From assembly GCF_015477775.1 (NCBI RefSeq), contig NZ_JADLQO010000011.1, positions 186,001-250,000 on the forward strand: a stretch of DNA of 64,000 nucleotides, read 5' to 3'. Below, piece after piece: positions 60,862 through 64,000 of this stretch. A model generated the notes under the pieces. It made no database searches, had not been told where the DNA came from, and was given only the letters and a program-made list of their open reading frames with translations. This DNA is from Nocardia abscessus (GTDB taxonomy: Bacteria > Actinomycetota > Actinomycetes > Mycobacteriales > Mycobacteriaceae). The position numbers and the translations under genes are program-made. Position 1 is the stretch's first letter; each line of letters starts with the position of its first letter.

Positions 60862-61746
60862 ATGAGTGGTCCATCTACCCCGCGATTCCGCTACGGCCTG
60901 CTGGCGCCGTGGCCGGTCGGCCTGGCGCTTGCGCTGGTCAATGCCGCGGTTGCCGTGGTGAGCGCCCCGATGTTCGCGGTGCAGGCCGGGATCTACGTCG
61001 CGCTCGCCGCAGTGGCGATCAGGGGTGTCGTCACTCCGAGGCAGTTGCCAGCGGTGACGTTGGTGGCGGCCGCGATCGTGCTGTTCGCGATCGCAGGTTT
61101 CACCGGAGAACCCACAGCGAGCCGACCGTCATCGATGGTTGTCAACACTGCGGTGCTGTTGGTTGTGTCGATCGCTGTGCTGGTCGGCGCGGTCGGATTG
61201 CTTCTGCAGTTCCGGCGGTCGCCCCGCGTGGGAGTGGCCGTGCCCGCGATGGTCGTGTTCGGGCTCGGGACCGGTGGGTTCGTGCTGAACCTGCTGGCCC
61301 GCTTGGCGATCGTGCTCACCGGCGCCGAGGAACAACAGTTGGCGGTGGAGGCGACGCACTGGTCGGCAGCGCAGTATCTGCGTGGCACCACCGGCCCGGT
61401 CGACTTCGTCGGCTACACCCTGGTCTGGCTGGACCTGGTCCAGATCGCCTACGTCGTCTCCGCCTATGCCGCCGCGGCGGCACTGGCCTGGCTGGCCGTT
61501 GGAGAATCTGCGGTGCCACGCCGGATCGGGACGGTCCTCACCGCGGCGGGATGCGTCCTGGCCGTCGCGCTCTCGGCCGGCGCCGGCGCGGCAATTGCCC
61601 TGCCACACGCTGCCGACGCGGTACCGGCGACCGTCGCCTTCGTCACCAGCATCCCGTTCATGGCGACGCTGATTCCCTACGCCCTCGGCGCCGCGATCCT
61701 CGCGACCGCCGCACATCGTTCCCCGACCACTCAGGAGTGGAAATGA
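60862..61746 (+). CDS. membrane protein with seven to eight helices
   Basis: 294 residues. Hydrophobic segments: GLALALVNAAVAVVSAPMFA, IYVALAAVAIRGVV, VTLVAAAIVLFAIAGF, TAVLLVVSIAVLVGAVGLLL, VVFGLGTGGFVLNLLARLAI and four more. No transporter signature recognised. Its stop overlaps the next gene by four bases (ATGA). A TetR site lies upstream. Function unknown. Confidence 0.65.
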   Translation: MSGPSTPRFRYGLLAPWPVGLALALVNAAVAVVSAPMFAVQAGIYVALAAVAIRGVVTPRQLPAVTLVAAAIVLFAIAGFTGEPTASRPSSMVVNTAVLLVVSIAVLVGAVGLLLQFRRSPRVGVAVPAMVVFGLGTGGFVLNLLARLAIVLTGAEEQQLAVEATHWSAAQYLRGTTGPVDFVGYTLVWLDLVQIAYVVSAYAAAAALAWLAVGESAVPRRIGTVLTAAGCVLAVALSAGAGAAIALPHAADAVPATVAFVTSIPFMATLIPYALGAAILATAAHRSPTTQEWK

Positions 61747-62093
61747 ACATCGCAGCAGTACTCGTGACGGGCTGCCTGGCCCTTTCAGTGGCCGGCTCGG
61801 GTGTGGCGCCCCTTGTCCGCCACCCGAAGATTGTCGACACGGTCGCCGCCGTCGGCTTCCCCGTGCAGCATGTGTGGATGCTGGGTGTCGTCAAACTCGC
61901 CGCCGCCGGCGGGCTCGCCTGCGGGCCGCTGTGGTGGCCGGTGTCGGTCGCGGCAGCGCTCGGTCTCGTTGTCTACTTCGTCGCGGCGATCGGCACGCAT
62001 CTGCGTGCGCGCCGGCGTGATGTCGCCGCACCGGCCGTCTTCCTCGCGCTGTCGGTCTCGTCCCTGGTGCTCCTGGCCGGAGTCGGGTCGTGA
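61743..62093 (+). CDS. small DoxX-like membrane protein
   Basis: 116 residues, four helices: VLVTGCLALSVAGSGVAPLV, HVWMLGVVKLAAAGGLACGP, WPVSVAAALGLVVYFVAAIG and AVFLALSVSSLVLLAGVGS. The HPKIVDTVAAVGFPVQHVWM segment is typical of DoxX-like proteins. Overlaps the previous gene (ATGA) and is part of the TetR-controlled unit. It resembles the protein at 47255. Confidence 0.7.
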   Translation: MNIAAVLVTGCLALSVAGSGVAPLVRHPKIVDTVAAVGFPVQHVWMLGVVKLAAAGGLACGPLWWPVSVAAALGLVVYFVAAIGTHLRARRRDVAAPAVFLALSVSSLVLLAGVGS

Positions 62094-62151
62094 CTGCTGT
62101 CGACTCGCGCCCAAGCCGAGGCGAACTCCGCCCACCCGATAAGGAACCCTG

Positions 62152-62943
62152 TTGATCAACGACAACTTCCCCCGCACCAACGCCTACCACCCCGACTGGA
62201 TTCGCGCCGGCGTCAGCGGCGGCGCGAACTCGTTGTGGCTCACCGAATGGCTCACCGAGGCCATCGATCTGCAATCCGGCATGCGCGTGCTGGATCTCGG
62301 CTGCGGACGTGGCGCGTCGTCGGTGTTCCTGCACCGTGAATTCGGAGTCCAGGTCTGGGCCACCGATCTGTGGTTCAGCCCCGACGAACGAGCGGCACGG
62401 TTCCGCGACGCCGGAGTCGCGAACTCGGTGTACTCCATCCGCGCGGACGCCCGCGCCTTGCCGTTCGCCGCCGGATTCTTCGACGCGATCGTGAGCATCG
62501 ACTCGTTCGTCTACTACGGCACCGACGACCTCTACGCCAACTACCTGGCATCGTTCGTCCGCCCCGGCGCCACCATCGCCATCGCCGGAGCCGGGCTGAC
62601 CCGCGAAATCGACGGCCCGATACCCGAGCACCTGCGGTCCTGGTGGGCACCGAGCATGGCCTGCCTGCACTCGGCGCCGTGGTGGCAGCGCCATTGGCAG
62701 CGCAGCGGTGTCCTCGACGTCACCCACGCCGACACCATGCCGGACGGATGGCGGCGCTGGCTGGACTGGCAGCACGAGGTCGCACCGGACAACACCGCCG
62801 AGATTCAGGCCCTCGGACAAGACCGAGGCGACTACCTCGGCTACGTCCGCGTGGTCGCCCGCCGCGCCGACCGCCCACTCGACCCGCACGTCACCACGGT
62901 CGACACCACCTACCAGTCCCAGCCGCTGCTGCGTGAGCACTGA
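62152..62943 (+). CDS. SAM-dependent methyltransferase
   Basis: 263 residues from TTG 62152, with GGAA some 8 bases upstream. Class I Rossmann methyltransferase: motif I VLDLGCGRGASSVFL (about 45-59), ATDLW acidic loop, SIRADARALPFAAGFFDAIV and SIDSFVYYG. A C-terminal cap with WWAPSMACLHSAPWWQRHWQ is similar to small-molecule methyltransferases. Substrate not visible. It may belong with the preceding membrane genes (58 bases away). Confidence 0.82.
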   Translation: MINDNFPRTNAYHPDWIRAGVSGGANSLWLTEWLTEAIDLQSGMRVLDLGCGRGASSVFLHREFGVQVWATDLWFSPDERAARFRDAGVANSVYSIRADARALPFAAGFFDAIVSIDSFVYYGTDDLYANYLASFVRPGATIAIAGAGLTREIDGPIPEHLRSWWAPSMACLHSAPWWQRHWQRSGVLDVTHADTMPDGWRRWLDWQHEVAPDNTAEIQALGQDRGDYLGYVRVVARRADRPLDPHVTTVDTTYQSQPLLREH

Positions 62944-62972
62944 CGACGAGGCCGCCGAATTGTCCAGTGCCG

Positions 62973-64000
62973 CTACCAGTACTGATGCCGCTTTCCGTCG
63001 GTGTCGGCGACGAAGATGACCGCGTCGGCGCCGGCCGCGTCCGCCGGGGTGAGCGGGATGTGGCCGGGCACGATCGGTTCGCCCGTGCCGATCGACGGGG
63101 GAAGCGCGGCGCGCAGCGCCTGTGCCGGAAACAGGGTGCGGCGGGTGGTCGCCTCGGCCAATTCGTGCTGGAGGGTGCCCGGATCGCTGTTGGGGTTGGC
63201 GTCGGTTGCCAGGAACACGTAGCGCTCGCCGAGGGTGAGCGCGACGAGCGCGCCCGCGCCGCACCAGTTCACGTCGTCCCGGCCGACCGACATGTGGGAC
63301 TGCGCACGCTGTAGGTGCACGTTGTGCGCGAAAACCAGGCTCGGCCCGCGGCGCTGCTCCTGGGCGACGATCGCGAGCAGGTTCTCGGCCATCATCTCGG
63401 TGCGCAGGCTGAGCAGGGTCGCGATGCGATCGGGCCCGGGGTCGGCCATGGCCGCGTGATAGCGCAGCAGGCCCTGGGCGGTGCGCGCGTGCGCGACGGC
63501 GTGCTCGTAGCCGGTCGGGTCGGCGAGTCGCAGGCCGGGGGCCGCGCGACGCAGCGCGCTGGCGACATCGTCCGCGACGATGCGCAGGGCGCGAGCACGG
63601 CTGGAGTCGCCGATGGACGCTGCCGGGTCGAACATGGCCGCCTGGTTCGTCCAGTCCGCTTCCTCGCCGAGCAGAGCGTCGAGGTCGCGGACCGATCGCG
63701 GCCGCAGCGCCTCGGGTAGGTAGTCGGCGGCCGAGGACAGGGCGCGTCGCGGGCTCGGTGCGCCGGAGTGCTCCACCGGCGCGTCGAAGCCGTGGAAGCG
63801 GACCCGCTCCGACGGTGTGCGCCCGGCGTTGTGCGCGCGGAGCCATTCGACGAGTTCCCGGTTGCCCGGCACGGCGCCGAACCCGTGGCTGAACCCGGTC
63901 GCGAGCACCGTGTCGATGTCCGCCGTTGCCCCGCCCACGTAGTCCTCGACAACGGACGCGGCGAAAATATCGGTCTCCAACACGATCGACCGGTACCCCT
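62973..64000 (-). CDS. erythromycin-esterase-family protein, partial
   Basis: The gene runs off the window: the frame is open from 64000 (GYRSIVLETDIFAASVVEDY) to the stop at 62973, about 340 residues. Family landmarks are VLATGFSHGFGAVPGNRELV, RFHGFDAPVEHSG, a central RYHAAMADPG and SLVFAHNVHLQRAQ, with the catalytic-type His/Glu residues in FSHGFG and HNVHLQR. These enzymes hydrolyse macrolide lactones in some members; others have unknown substrates, so resistance should not be assumed. The N-terminus lies outside. Confidence 0.82.
   Translation of the reverse strand, partial: GYRSIVLETDIFAASVVEDYVGGATADIDTVLATGFSHGFGAVPGNRELVEWLRAHNAGRTPSERVRFHGFDAPVEHSGAPSPRRALSSAADYLPEALRPRSVRDLDALLGEEADWTNQAAMFDPAASIGDSSRARALRIVADDVASALRRAAPGLRLADPTGYEHAVAHARTAQGLLRYHAAMADPGPDRIATLLSLRTEMMAENLLAIVAQEQRRGPSLVFAHNVHLQRAQSHMSVGRDDVNWCGAGALVALTLGERYVFLATDANPNSDPGTLQHELAEATTRRTLFPAQALRAALPPSIGTGEPIVPGHIPLTPADAAGADAVIFVADTDGKRHQYW

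Noticed and set aside
61891..63846. A 651-codon minus-strand frame
   Set aside because: It overlaps the methyltransferase and the esterase in a different frame and has no homology; the esterase frame is the real one.
62973..64000. A macrolide-resistance gene
   Set aside because: The family contains erythromycin esterases but most members have unknown substrates; no resistance context is present and the gene is incomplete.
1..64000. CRISPR arrays, tRNA or rRNA genes
   Set aside because: No regularly spaced direct repeats, cloverleaf-type sequences or rRNA-like stretches were noticed on reading; tRNAscan and a CRISPR finder were not run.

Overview
The window is high-GC actinobacterial DNA with GTG/TTG starts, GGAGG ribosome sites and many 1- to 4-base stop/start overlaps. 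Lipoproteins of the mycobacterial Mtb12 and LppA types, a SigJ-like sigma factor, conservon signalling genes and many acyl-CoA genes point to a mycolic-acid-bearing actinomycete, most likely Nocardia or a close relative. This is inferred from gene content only. No rRNA, tRNA, CRISPR array or intact insertion sequence was seen.

Region 1 (1-1560) is a DUF3885-like gene between two transposase remnants. Region 2 (1572-25615) is a 24-kb catabolic locus: short-chain dehydrogenase, thiolase, MeaB-type GTPase, TesB thioesterase, TetR regulator, crotonase, lipoprotein, a paired acyl-CoA dehydrogenase, SnoaL-like protein, amidohydrolase, a small unknown protein and a Rieske oxygenase. A LivK/LivHM/LivG/LivF importer follows, then a tightly packed run of acyl-CoA dehydrogenase, SDR, CaiB-type CoA-transferase, crotonase, thiolase and acyl-CoA dehydrogenase. 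Four intergenic regions carry a shared inverted repeat, GAGAA-N5-TTCTC or one mismatch from it, suggesting one regulon, probably run by the TetR protein encoded inside it. The logic is import, CoA activation or transfer, ring or side-chain oxygenation, and beta-oxidation to acetyl- and propionyl-CoA. The substrate cannot be read from the sequence.

Region 3 (25616-35729) holds an esterase remnant, several unknown small proteins, a secreted lipase-like lipoprotein, a GMC oxidoreductase and a conservon (sensor kinase, roadblock protein, DUF742 protein) that lacks its usual GTPase gene. Region 4 (36374-39800) is a two-gene unit: a flavin-dependent halogenase-like enzyme followed by a fusion of a chorismate-lyase domain and a class II DAHP-synthase-like domain whose catalytic residues are largely lost. 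It looks like a small aromatic natural-product module and is the best candidate here for an undescribed system.

Region 5 (40592-50730) has a SigJ-type sigma factor, a fadA/fadB deletion scar, an SDR fused to a flavin/F420 split-barrel domain next to an ABM monooxygenase, an LppA lipoprotein, membrane proteins, a cupin, an FtrA-type regulator and a Tat-exported phosphoesterase. Region 6 (50899-64000) is a mixture of intact genes (GT87 transferase, hydrolase, CMD protein with HxlR regulator, CIRCE-controlled Hsp20, PAS-ANTAR protein, TetR with a membrane operon, methyltransferase, erythromycin esterase) and many decaying ones (a twice-frameshifted HxlR gene, a broken DMT permease, a truncated MarR gene, other remnants).
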